A stretch of DNA of 64,000 nt from a virus. The notes under the pieces are model-generated. The model worked only from the letters and a program-made list of their open reading frames with translations. It had not been told where the DNA came from and ran no database searches. The position numbers and the translations under genes are program-made. Location of the stretch: positions 1 to 64,000 of IMG/VR virus record IMGVR_UViG_3300020389_000255; one strand, 5' to 3'. This document shows, in pieces, positions 47,507-54,853 of the stretch; position 1 is the stretch's first letter; every line of letters starts with the position of its first letter.

Positions 47507-47684
47507 AGTGCAAACGTTTACAGACCTTTCTATATATTAACATTAACAATGTAAATGAAAAAACTATCGACGGCCAAAATATAATATTACCATACAAACT
47601 CAATATTAAAAAATAACTCAATCCATAACCTATCACATAAGTTATTAAAATAATAAAAAGTATTTTTCTAAATTTCTTAATCAT
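47502..47684 (-). CDS. Two-helix membrane protein, 60 aa
   Basis: Two hydrophobic helices (about residues 8-30 and 35-52), with Lys/Arg at both ends. This is a size and layout seen in class II holins, but no family is recognised. Its ATG overlaps the end of the upstream gene by eight bases. Confidence 0.6.
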   Translation of the reverse strand: MIKKFRKILFIILITYVIGYGLSYFLILSLYGNIIFWPSIVFSFTLLMLIYRKVCKRLHL

Positions 47685-47811
47685 CTAACCATTCCTGGAG
47701 TGATTCTATTGCATTATCTGTCCACTTTGGCCAAAACAAACTCGTCCAACCAAAGAAAGCAATTGAAACTATCCCACATATTGTTCCTAGAACCTCAACA
47801 ATTATTCTCAT
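47677..47811 (-). CDS. Membrane microprotein, 44 aa
   Basis: One hydrophobic helix (residues 2-27), then an acidic soluble tail with Trp. The ATG overlaps the previous stop (TAATG). Translational coupling and tight packing support it. Confidence 0.6.
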   Translation of the reverse strand: MRIIVEVLGTICGIVSIAFFGWTSLFWPKWTDNAIESLQEWLDD

Positions 47812-47975
47812 TACTTTTCCAAATAACGATCCAGACTTCCATTATTAATAGGAATTATCATTAAGATCAAACCGAGAACACCAAAGAAAAATCCTACGAT
47901 GATTGATAAGTTGAAATGCTCAATTCCACCTACTGCACCAAGAACGAAAAATAAACCAGCCAATAATCTAATCAT
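47811..47975 (-). CDS. Two-helix membrane protein, 54 aa
   Basis: Starts at ATG 47975, which overlaps the upstream stop (ATGA) and follows AAAGGAG. A longer frame from 48023 is possible but lies inside the upstream gene in another frame. Two Gly/Phe-rich hydrophobic helices are present, with an Asn/Gly turn and a charged C-terminus. Possibly a holin. Confidence 0.6.
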   Translation of the reverse strand: MIRLLAGLFFVLGAVGGIEHFNLSIIVGFFFGVLGLILMIIPINNGSLDRYLEK

Positions 47976-48100
47976 CTTATATAAATCTCCTTTGCTTTTT
48001 CTAAACCTCTTTTGAAACCACATAGATCTCCTAAAAAGTATGCTATTCCACTACTTGTAAATAGCAATATCAACATCATAATCAATTGTTTACTTTCCAT
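47972..48100 (-). CDS. Membrane microprotein, 42 aa
   Basis: ATG 48100 follows GGAG and overlaps the previous stop. The N-terminal hydrophobic helix ends in a Ser/Gly turn, followed by a basic C-terminus. It could also read as a signal-anchor. Not recognised. Confidence 0.6.
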   Translation of the reverse strand: MESKQLIMMLILLFTSSGIAYFLGDLCGFKRGLEKAKEIYIR

Positions 48101-48282
48101 TATTCTTCTCCATCTTCAATTAGTTCTCCCCAATAATCCCAAGGATTTTCAAGTTTATCATTTTTACAAATTACACTTTTCAATTTATTTACATCACTAT
48201 TCAACTTAATCAACAAATCTTTAATCTCTTTTAACTCCTTTTGGATAGTAAGTTCTCCTGCCCATTCATCTACAATTGACAT
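48100..48282 (-). CDS. Small coiled-coil protein, 60 aa
   Basis: Helical with heptad-like Leu/Ile (ELKEIKDLLIKLNSDVNKLK), one Cys and an acidic tail (PWDYWGELIEDGEE). It overlaps neighbours at both ends. No function seen. Confidence 0.6.
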   Translation of the reverse strand: MSIVDEWAGELTIQKELKEIKDLLIKLNSDVNKLKSVICKNDKLENPWDYWGELIEDGEE

Positions 48283-48463
48283 CTTGCTCCTCCCCTTTTA
48301 ACTCCTTTTTTAATCTAGCAACTTCACCTCGTAATACAAGGTTGCTAATATAAATCATCAAGGTATGACTTGAACCTTCCATGATTTTTTCAGTGTTCCA
48401 ACCTTGTTCTTCAAATTCTTTTCCAGTAATTTTTTGCAAACAATCACCACACAATTTAATCAT
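48266..48463 (-). CDS. Hypothetical protein, 65 aa
   Basis: Contains CGDC at residues 5-8 and a terminal Cys, so a partial zinc or redox site is possible. The C-terminal half is a charged helix. Its ATG overlaps the previous stop. Confidence 0.55.
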   Translation of the reverse strand: MIKLCGDCLQKITGKEFEEQGWNTEKIMEGSSHTLMIYISNLVLRGEVARLKKELKGEEQDVNCR

Positions 48464-48633
48464 TGCTGTTCCGTTTCTTCGTTAGTTTCAACTACTTCAT
48501 CACATTTTTCTAAACTGTTTTCTGTTAATTTCACATAGATACTAATCTCCAAAAGTTTTTTCTGGAGATTAACAAATTCGTCTTCCGACATGTTCATTAC
48601 ATCAAATACATATTCGGGATGTACGTTAGGCAT
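48460..48633 (-). CDS. Hypothetical protein, 57 aa
   Basis: ATG 48633 opens an acidic, helical frame (MSEDEFVNLQKKLLEI). The overlap ATGA with the next gene fits the packing of the cluster. No ribosome site is obvious. Not recognised. Confidence 0.5.
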   Translation of the reverse strand: MPNVHPEYVFDVMNMSEDEFVNLQKKLLEISIYVKLTENSLEKCDEVVETNEETEQQ

Positions 48634-48650
48634 ACGTTCCGCCGCTGACT

Positions 48651-48953
48651 CTAATATCCAAGAAGTACTCCTTTACCTTTCCTTTCTTCTTTTTCCAATT
48701 TATTCTTCACTGTAACTTCATCAAGACTCTTGGCACCGTGTTGCATCTTGATCCACTCTCCATGATGTTTCCAGCAGAGATGCCCACTACCACCAAATCT
48801 CAGTCTAAATGCAGTATTAACTCTAGGTTTATATTCACCCCCTCCCACTTTGTTGTGTGTTTCCTTCTTACAACCAGGTACACAACAAATCGGTCGTTTA
48901 GGAGGTTTTACTTCTTCGTATTTTCCAGTTTCTAAATTAAATAATACTTTCAT
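48651..48953 (-). CDS. Small zinc-finger (HNH-like) protein
   Basis: 100 aa. ICCVPGCKKETHN and GHLCWKHHGEWI supply Cys/Cys...Cys/His ligands of a treble-clef type finger. The first part resembles the N-terminal CAHPGC segment of the HNH protein at 62.6-63.4 kb, but no catalytic HNH core is clear. It directly follows the VWA gene. Confidence 0.6.
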   Translation of the reverse strand: MKVLFNLETGKYEEVKPPKRPICCVPGCKKETHNKVGGGEYKPRVNTAFRLRFGGSGHLCWKHHGEWIKMQHGAKSLDEVTVKNKLEKEERKGKGVLLGY

Positions 48954-51019
48954 TAACTTATCGCCTCTATGAAATTATCCAAGATGACTTTATTAGAAAC
49001 CTTAGAACGTTGAGTTTTTTTGAATGCCGTCATCAACACACGTTTGGTCGCATCAGCAGCGACGCCGTCCAAACTGTCTGCTTCGACTTTCAAATCTTTA
49101 CCGCCACGAATGACGTACAATTCAGTATAACCATCGTGTTCCAATACTGTCACTGATTTTTCTTTACGTAATTTCTTATTGAATTCTGCTATATGTCCAT
49201 ATGGTTTGTCTCCATTAGGGTCGACTTGTTGCGCCAATTCCCCACCAACAACTCTGTCTACAATGAAGAAACCGAGTACACTCGCACCATAACGTGTTCC
49301 GAGATGTTTCAACAAAGCATTAGTGATGTTGTGAGTTTTCTTGATTCCAATACTTATTTTCGTGATGGGGTCGACAATATACGTCATTGCCTCTCCCCAC
49401 CAATTCACAGAAATCGTCTTATAACCATAATTACTCTCTGGGTCATACATGAGAGTATTTCCATTAGATGCACCGTCTGTCAAGTAAATAACGTTGACTT
49501 TTTCTAGACGATTCGCAGCCTTAAACTTTTCGTAGATATCGAAAGTTGCTAAAACTGCATCATTGAGTGGAGTAGAACCAAGAGAATCACATGTTCCCCA
49601 ATGTCCCTTTTCAATACAATCTGCTAGATAGTAGATGTTCCACAATGCTTGATCAAATTCTCTGTTGTTCATACGTGAACTGAGATAATTTCGTAAATTG
49701 AAAGGACTGAAAATAAGATCATCTACTTTATATGAAAGAGTATAATCAATTTCTTTGTCAATATTCGCATCCGTGAACGTGTAAATCTCAAAAGGTATAT
49801 TCACTTTTTTACAGAACATCGCCAGAGTTATCGTCTGCTTGATGGTGTCAAAAAGTGAACCGTTCATTGATCCAGACCAATCGATGAACATCAGCAAACC
49901 GTGATTCTTGCCTTGTGGGATGCTTGTCACACGACGAAACAGGTCGTCATTGAATTTGTAAGAATGAATCTTATTTGTGTCTATCACACCAGTTTTTGCG
50001 CTGTTTGCTTTTGCATATTCAGCGGCAGATTTTTTCATCTCAAAACCTTTTGCGAGATAATTAACAGTCTTGGTGATTGACTTCTTGAAATGTTTAAAAT
50101 TATTGAATTCTACAGCCAAAGTTTTTCCTGATAACCAAGTTGAAATCTGCTTATTACAAATCTTATAGTCAATGATAAATTTCTCTGATGATACACTGGG
50201 TATCTTTGCATAGACATATTCTGATGTTCTTTTCGATGCAGTATCTTTCATACTTTCATTGAAATTTTCTTGTGTTTCAGATTCTTCCAATTGTTCATCA
50301 TCTTTTTCTTCCTGCACAGGATCAGTACCACTAGAAGATTCTTCCTTTTCACCTTCTTCAGTGTCATTAGAAAAATCATCAACAAAATCTTCATTGTCGT
50401 CCGATTCATCACCTTTACTAAGTTCAGACTCAGAAGGATCTAAATTTTCCTCTAATTCTTCCATTTCGTGTTCGTAGATTTTCTTGACGATTTCCATCAC
50501 AGTATCGAAATTTTCTGCTAAATCTATTTCGTCTATGATTTTCTTTTCAGTCGAGTCTAGAGGAATATCAATGTGTGAACCAATCTTGAAATGCAAATTG
50601 ATTTTATCTATTAGTGCGTAACTAGCGAGTTCTCTTCCAGAAGTACCGAAAAAGTTTTTCTCTACTAATTCTTCGTAACCCTTGTAGAAATTCTTACGCA
50701 AACCAGGAAATTTACGTTTTATTTTTTTCTCTATTCGTGCATCCTCGACTACGTTTATGAACGATTTCACTGCCATTACGTTGTTGGGATCGATGTCCTT
50801 TGCGAGATCTACGAAATTTGTGTTGGGGGTGAACAGTGCGTGACCGACTTCGTGTCCTACGAGAAGATCATAGACATCTTTGGATGCATCTTTCCAGATG
50901 GGGAGACCCAAGATACGATTCTTAACGTCAAAGTATGCAGTTGGGATGTTTTTGTGTTCTACTGAGATGTCCTCAGTTGCTAAGAGTTTTGCTAAGTTGT
51001 TTCGAGATTCTTGATTCAT
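48953..51019 (-). CDS. VWA-domain protein with HEXXH metallopeptidase motif (CobT-like)
   Basis: 688 aa in three parts. Residues 50-100 hold HEVGH (56-60) and a downstream EDARIE segment, as in gluzincin metallopeptidases. Residues 185-255 are an acidic linker. Residues 370-660 are a von Willebrand A domain with the MIDAS DWSGS (380-384), Thr483 and Asp515. CobT-type proteins partner with a CobS/MoxR ATPase, which is the next gene upstream. The pair probably forms a metal-dependent chaperone or remodelling machine; the target is unknown. Transcription is likely from the block at 51.05 kb. Confidence 0.88.
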   Translation of the reverse strand: MNQESRNNLAKLLATEDISVEHKNIPTAYFDVKNRILGLPIWKDASKDVYDLLVGHEVGHALFTPNTNFVDLAKDIDPNNVMAVKSFINVVEDARIEKKIKRKFPGLRKNFYKGYEELVEKNFFGTSGRELASYALIDKINLHFKIGSHIDIPLDSTEKKIIDEIDLAENFDTVMEIVKKIYEHEMEELEENLDPSESELSKGDESDDNEDFVDDFSNDTEEGEKEESSSGTDPVQEEKDDEQLEESETQENFNESMKDTASKRTSEYVYAKIPSVSSEKFIIDYKICNKQISTWLSGKTLAVEFNNFKHFKKSITKTVNYLAKGFEMKKSAAEYAKANSAKTGVIDTNKIHSYKFNDDLFRRVTSIPQGKNHGLLMFIDWSGSMNGSLFDTIKQTITLAMFCKKVNIPFEIYTFTDANIDKEIDYTLSYKVDDLIFSPFNLRNYLSSRMNNREFDQALWNIYYLADCIEKGHWGTCDSLGSTPLNDAVLATFDIYEKFKAANRLEKVNVIYLTDGASNGNTLMYDPESNYGYKTISVNWWGEAMTYIVDPITKISIGIKKTHNITNALLKHLGTRYGASVLGFFIVDRVVGGELAQQVDPNGDKPYGHIAEFNKKLRKEKSVTVLEHDGYTELYVIRGGKDLKVEADSLDGVAADATKRVLMTAFKKTQRSKVSNKVILDNFIEAIS

Positions 51020-51049
51020 TATATAAAATTCCTTTTCACTCGTTTTAAC

Positions 51050-51100
51050 CTTACACTATATTAGACGTATTGGAAGAGGAAAGGTTTAGGGTAAAAGTGG
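51050..51100 (-). promoter_or_regulatory. Promoter-like repeated block M1
   Basis: The minus strand reads CCTAAACCTTT, 12 to 20 variable bases, then TAATATAGTGTAAGG. The block recurs at 63.4 kb almost unchanged and at 52.7 kb in a weaker form. The TATAGT box lies 36-41 bases before the VWA ATG. The -35 is poor, which suggests activator dependence (a middle-type promoter). Confidence 0.6.
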
Positions 51101-51320
51101 TTTTTTTCGATATTATTTTGGAAAAATTGTTGCGGAAAAAATATTGAAAAATGGTTAACTGGATTACTTTCGGGATATACAGTACTAGTAGCATTGTCCG
51201 TTCCACGGCAGGTCCGACTGTTGTTTTCCACTAAGCCGTTTCAAAAATACGTGTCAAAATGACATTTTGTCAATATGACACGATATTTGTCAATATGACA
51301 CGAATTAACTGGTTTTTCCC
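51101..51320. other. Intergenic region between CobS and VWA genes
   Basis: No gene is seen here. Apart from the promoter-like block to its left and three palindromes at its right end, it holds AT-rich sequence and a short GC-richer stretch around 51.2 kb. Confidence 0.6.
51252..51300. promoter_or_regulatory. Three 13-bp palindromes, TGTCAnnnTGACA
   Basis: Sites at 51252-51264 (centre AAA), 51268-51280 and 51288-51300 (both centre ATA), with centres 16 and 20 bp apart. The last two are followed by CGA. They lie just after the CobS stop. Regular perfect dyads suggest operators for a dimeric regulator or an initiator site. Confidence 0.7.
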
Positions 51321-52514
51321 CTAAAATGGGGTAACATCGACCTCATTTGACTTTTCCTCGATGGAAATGGTCGAATGGTGAGTTTTTGAGGATTCAGCCG
51401 GATCAACCTCTGCATCGACTTTTGAGTATAAATCCCTAAAACTTTCTTTTGTTTCATCATCGAATCTTTGTATGCAAAGATCAATTGCCTTCGCACGATC
51501 CTCAAAAATAGAATATGCCTTAGCAATATGCACTAATCGGCGAGTACTGATAATTTCATCAACTCCACCATCATAATAGGTTTTTCTGATAATATCTGCC
51601 CAACTCACCAAATTTTGCACATAATCATCATCTTTTATATTAAAAGTATCAAAATTCTTGCTTAAGATCTTTTTTTCAGTTGAAACGGCAGGATATTCCT
51701 GTTCGAGGGTAATTGCAAATCTTTCGAGGAATGCCTCATTTAAGATATTCGTGCCAATGAATGCCCCACTCTCACTGCCTTTACCCTTAGTATTTGCGGT
51801 AGCAATGATGGTAAAGCCATCTGCCGGACGAATCCACTGATTGATTTTTTTGAGGTAAACACCTTTTCCTTCAAGAACGGGTTGCAGACACAAGATCTTG
51901 TTAGACGCCAAATCTACCTCATCTAGCAGTAGTACAGCACCACGTTCCATAGCATCAATCACAGGACCTTTATGAAAAACAGTTTCACCATCGACTAGAC
52001 GAAATCCTCCTAAGAGGTCATCTTCGTCTGTCTCTATAGTGATATTCACACGGATCATATCTCTTTTGAGTTTAGAGCAAATTTGCTCTACCATAAAAGT
52101 TTTACCATTTCCGGAAAGTCCTGTAATGAAGGTAGGATAGAAATAACGAGATTTTACGATAGATTCTAAATCCTTATGATTTCCAAAAGGAACATAGGTT
52201 TTATCAGTATCTGGTATAAAACTGATAATACTATCAACTTCCTCAGAAGTATCAATTACCTCACCTTTGATGGCATTCCCAGTAATTGCGGGTGTGGTAA
52301 TAGGAACAGGAATATCGACGGAAACATCAATTTGAGTAGTATCTAAGGCATATTCTGCTTTTGCAACAGTATTTGCTTTCAACCATTTAGGAGGGAATTT
52401 TGAGATATCAGGGTATTTTTCGGAAAGTTCTAATACCTGCGACCGAGTGATAGTCTCAATATCTCCATATTCTGCTTTTACGGCACTCAAAAATGTTTGC
52501 ATCTTCTTAGTCAT
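51321..52514 (-). CDS. cobS: CobS/MoxR-type AAA+ ATPase
   Basis: 397 aa. Walker A GLSGNGKT (132-139), Walker B LLLDEVD (195-201), a sensor-1 region IIATANTKG, and the helix-2 insert region of the CobS/MoxR clade. CobS-like genes are widespread in T4-like marine phages, where the cobaltochelatase name comes from homology only. It pairs with the CobT-like VWA protein downstream. It is served by a sigma-70 promoter at 52570-52598 and probably a second block at 52.67 kb. Confidence 0.92.
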   Translation of the reverse strand: MTKKMQTFLSAVKAEYGDIETITRSQVLELSEKYPDISKFPPKWLKANTVAKAEYALDTTQIDVSVDIPVPITTPAITGNAIKGEVIDTSEEVDSIISFIPDTDKTYVPFGNHKDLESIVKSRYFYPTFITGLSGNGKTFMVEQICSKLKRDMIRVNITIETDEDDLLGGFRLVDGETVFHKGPVIDAMERGAVLLLDEVDLASNKILCLQPVLEGKGVYLKKINQWIRPADGFTIIATANTKGKGSESGAFIGTNILNEAFLERFAITLEQEYPAVSTEKKILSKNFDTFNIKDDDYVQNLVSWADIIRKTYYDGGVDEIISTRRLVHIAKAYSIFEDRAKAIDLCIQRFDDETKESFRDLYSKVDAEVDPAESSKTHHSTISIEEKSNEVDVTPF

Positions 52515-52569
52515 TATCTAAAATCTCCATCAATATTGTAATTAGGTGTTTCATTCATTATTATACTAT

Positions 52570-52598
52570 AGTATAACATATTTTGGATGCATTGTCAA
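52570..52598 (-). promoter_or_regulatory. Sigma-70 promoter of the CobS gene
   Basis: TTGACA (52598-52593), 17 bp, TATACT (52575-52570), with the common AAAATATGT block before the -10. It lies 56-84 bases before ATG 52514. Confidence 0.9.
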
Positions 52599-52667
52599 GT
52601 AAAAAAGCGGTTAATCCATGTGAAAAGTGGTTTATATTCATTTTATTTCTTTCTATGTCTTTAATCC

Positions 52668-52712
52668 CTACACTCTATTAAACGAGCGTTGGACGGGAAA
52701 GGTTTACACGAA
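52668..52712 (-). promoter_or_regulatory. Promoter-like repeated block M2
   Basis: A degenerate copy of the M1/M3 block: TGTAAACCTTT, a spacer, then TAATAGAGTGTAGGG. It lies upstream of the sigma-70 promoter of the CobS gene, giving that gene two tandem promoters. Confidence 0.45.
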
Positions 52713-52969
52713 AACCACTTTTTTTTGATATTTTACCATTTTTCTGAGTTTTTCTGTATTTTGTGGTGTCGCAGGGACTTTTTTGGGTCTCAGATGGGGA
52801 TTGAGGACTTTTTCCTTGAGTATGGGGTGATTCCTGAAAAATTCTGTGTGTTTTTAACTGCCTGTGGGTCATCTTGGGACTCCGTACGGATGCGGGATCA
52901 ACTCCACGTGGAACGTTGTTTATATGGCATTTAATTAGTTGCTTAATTTTTAAGCACATTGCACAATTT
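52713..52969. other. Unassigned intergenic stretch
   Basis: About 250 bases with no convincing gene. A minus frame here (part of a 118-codon frame) overlaps the real 80-aa gene and is rich in Ser/Thr/Pro/Lys, so it is rejected. The segment 52.78-52.91 kb is more GC-rich than its surroundings and may encode an RNA, but no tRNA or known motif is seen. Confidence 0.5.
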
Positions 52970-53212
52970 TTATACAAACTCCAAAAACGCATCAGAGAAA
53001 TCCGTTGCAACTGTGTTTTCCAACCAATCATCAAAATCTACAACTTCATTAGATTGTATCATCATAGCCAAATCTAAGACAGATTTCCCATTGAGTTCTT
53101 CACAAGGTTCTAATGCTAATTGCATTCTCATCCCCATCGGAATATCACCGTATATTTCTGTTCCATCATCATTAATCTCGTGGAATCGTTTCTGTTTTGT
53201 AGTTTCTATCAT
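52970..53212 (-). CDS. Hypothetical acidic protein, 80 aa
   Basis: Balanced composition, with a folded-looking core (GDIPMGMRMQLALEPCEELNG, DLAMMIQSNEVVDFDDWLE). First of a run of small genes. Its start overlaps the end of the next gene by about 40 bases. Not recognised. Confidence 0.7.
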   Translation of the reverse strand: MIETTKQKRFHEINDDGTEIYGDIPMGMRMQLALEPCEELNGKSVLDLAMMIQSNEVVDFDDWLENTVATDFSDAFLEFV

Positions 53213-53366
53213 TGTATTCTCTTATGCCAATTTTCTTGTCCAATACTTCTAATTTAGAATGCATTTCTCTTTGCATTGTCAACACCTCAACTAATATTTC
53301 GTATATAACCTCAGTAATAGGTTTCAATTTCTCTGGAAAAGGTTTCTTTTTATTCATCATCATCAC
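53172..53366 (-). CDS. Small helical protein, up to 64 aa
   Basis: Begins at a run of four ATG codons (53366 to 53357), which are the GATGATGATGA of the upstream gene's acidic end. The true start is ambiguous among them. A central helix ITEVIYEILVEVLTMQREMH is visible. Not recognised. Confidence 0.6.
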   Translation of the reverse strand: MMMMNKKKPFPEKLKPITEVIYEILVEVLTMQREMHSKLEVLDKKIGIREYNDRNYKTETIPRD

Positions 53367-53628
53367 CCGAATGTTTAAATGTGGACCAAGTATCTGGATT
53401 TTCTACAATATTTTTAACAGTCTCTGCATATTCTTTTCTCGCAGCTCCTGCAGATTTAATATTGATTTCTACTGCTTTTTCTATTTCTTCTGCAGGAACC
53501 TTAGCGAGGAGTATTTCAATGGTAGAACTAGATCCTAGTGTCCATTCATCTTTCTTTACTCGTTGAAATCTTGCTATTTTCTGATGATGACGTAATATCT
53601 CCTTTAAGGTTTTTATTAAGTCATGCAC
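53350..53628 (-). CDS. Hypothetical protein, 92 aa
   Basis: GTG start 53628 with AAGGAG 11 bases upstream. Helical, with EEIEKAVEINIKSAGAARKEY and an acidic DDDE end. Not recognised. Confidence 0.65.
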   Translation of the reverse strand: MHDLIKTLKEILRHHQKIARFQRVKKDEWTLGSSSTIEILLAKVPAEEIEKAVEINIKSAGAARKEYAETVKNIVENPDTWSTFKHSGDDDE

Positions 53629-53780
53629 ACGTTTTCTATCTCCTTGGTCAATTCAACGATTCTATTGGACTTCCAGATTACTTCAAAATTTACTGTGGTA
53701 CTATAGTTCTTCACTTGTCTTAGTTGTGCCTTGAGTTCTCTCAGTTTCTTGCAGTATAAATCTTCTCGTTTCTTCAGCAT
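53616..53780 (-). CDS. Small basic coiled-coil protein, 54 aa
   Basis: ATG 53780 follows GGAG. A Lys/Arg/Leu helix (KKREDLYCKKLRELKAQLRQ) is followed by a beta segment. The first 27 codons overlap the previous gene in another frame by 80 bases, so either one may be less used. Confidence 0.5.
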   Translation of the reverse strand: MLKKREDLYCKKLRELKAQLRQVKNYSTTVNFEVIWKSNRIVELTKEIENVCMT

Positions 53781-53898
53781 AATTTCTCCATATTTTATTC
53801 AACGTTGGATTCTCTTGTAATAGTATGTGCCAATCACGTTCTGGGATTTGTTCGGATAGGTAGCATTCTATATATTGTCGTGCCTTGTGGATTTTCAA
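53701..53898 (-). CDS. Hypothetical protein, 65 aa
   Basis: Helical (ARQYIECYLSEQIPERDWHI, LNKIWRNYAEETRRF), with a polar C-terminal tail in the region overlapped by the 54-aa frame. Overlaps its upstream neighbour by four bases. Confidence 0.6.
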   Translation of the reverse strand: MKIHKARQYIECYLSEQIPERDWHILLQENPTLNKIWRNYAEETRRFILQETERTQGTTKTSEEL

Positions 53899-54080
53899 TT
53901 CTCAATTTCTCCTCGTGCCCAGCGTTCAGTGAGGGATTGATTGCGTTTATGAGTTTCTAATTGTTCCTTTAGTTTGTCGTTTTCTACTCCCAATTCCACT
54001 AATCGTTTTTCAAGGAGTGTGACATATTGACTGTACTCAGAAATTTTTACGTTCTTATCGTTTTCCGCCATAATAGGCAT
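53895..54080 (-). CDS. Small coiled-coil protein, about 58-61 aa
   Basis: A heptad-like helix (YVTLLEKRLVELGVENDKLK) fills most of the protein. The likely start is the ATG at 54071, within the SNase end, rather than 54080. No function seen. Confidence 0.6.
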   Translation of the reverse strand: MPIMAENDKNVKISEYSQYVTLLEKRLVELGVENDKLKEQLETHKRNQSLTERWARGEIEN

Positions 54081-54474
54081 AACCGTGTCCTTCTACTATT
54101 AGTTGATTGTTAATAGAGGTTTTAAGTTCCTCTTCGTATGTTTCACCATCGTCATCTTCTTCAGTTTCTGTTCTATAGTAGAATAGTTCACCGAGGCATC
54201 TTCCGAATTTACCGATACCGTGTGACTTCAGGAATATTTGATTGTCGAGTTCTTCGAGGATTTCTATTAGTCGTGCCTTTGCGGCGAGTCCTAGTTTCTT
54301 CTCGGCAAGATCTCTCGTTCTTGATTCTGGTGCATTGATACCGTAGAGTCTGACTCGGATCTTCCGGTGTGTGGAGAATCCGAGGTCAACGAGGACGTCA
54401 ATTGTGTCCCCATCTACGACTCTCAGCACCTTAGCGTGATACACAAACATGTCACTAACAAAGGCCATCATCAT
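54055..54474 (-). CDS. Staphylococcal-nuclease-like (SNase) protein
   Basis: 139 aa. VVDGDTIDVLVDLGF, RVRLYGINAPE and GIGKFGRCLGEL match SNase motifs, including the Asp, Arg and Glu of the calcium/catalytic centre. The basic C-terminus is short. It may degrade host DNA or RNA. Three ATG codons at the start make the first residue uncertain. Confidence 0.88.
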   Translation of the reverse strand: MMMAFVSDMFVYHAKVLRVVDGDTIDVLVDLGFSTHRKIRVRLYGINAPESRTRDLAEKKLGLAAKARLIEILEELDNQIFLKSHGIGKFGRCLGELFYYRTETEEDDDGETYEEELKTSINNQLIVEGHGYAYYGGKR

Positions 54475-54853
54475 TCACCAAGTGTCTCAATCCTTCATTT
54501 CTGTTGACGTTGATTGCAAATGCAGTTTTCATACGTCGGTTGCTTAAATTATCTTCCGATTCTAGGGGTTTAATGTCATTGACGAGTACCCTTTCACCGG
54601 AACCTAGATTGTAAATGATTGTATCCCATATGATCCCAAGACGGACGAGTGCCTTCTCGGTGTGTTTTGCGTGACGGGAAAGTCTAGCAGTCGTCAAGAT
54701 AATATGTTGATCAGAAATAGTTTTTAAAAAATCGAGTACGCCAGGTAGCACTTCTTCACCGTCTTCCTTTTCGTGACTCGAAACTTCAATTTCATTATTG
54801 TTTCTGTGTCTCAAGACAGTCCCATCTAGATCAATAAACCACGTTCTCGTCAT
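54455..54853 (-). CDS. HAD-family phosphatase (PNKP-like phosphatase domain)
   Basis: 132 aa from ATG 54853, which overlaps the upstream stop (ATGA) and is better than an earlier in-frame ATG. Motif I FIDLDGTV, motif II LTTAR, motif III Lys and motif IV VNDIKPL are visible. The fold suits a nucleotide or polynucleotide 3'-phosphatase as in T4 Pnkp, without the kinase half. Confidence 0.8.
   Translation of the reverse strand: MTRTWFIDLDGTVLRHRNNNEIEVSSHEKEDGEEVLPGVLDFLKTISDQHIILTTARLSRHAKHTEKALVRLGIIWDTIIYNLGSGERVLVNDIKPLESEDNLSNRRMKTAFAINVNRNEGLRHLVNDDGLC

Noticed and set aside
47976-48023. Longer start for the 54-aa membrane protein
   Set aside because: The extension lies in the 42-aa gene in another frame; the coupled ATGA start at 47975 fits the cluster.
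48953-52514. Cobalamin biosynthesis function for CobS/CobT-like pair
   Set aside because: No CobN or pathway genes are present; the homology is to the ATPase/VWA machine, not to a pathway.
52561-52641. 26-codon frame after block M2
   Set aside because: It contains the -35 and -10 of the CobS promoter and has only a weak ribosome site; better read as leader DNA.
52678-53034. 118-codon minus-strand frame
   Set aside because: It overlaps the better 80-aa gene, is low-complexity in Ser/Thr/Pro/Lys, and has no ribosome site.
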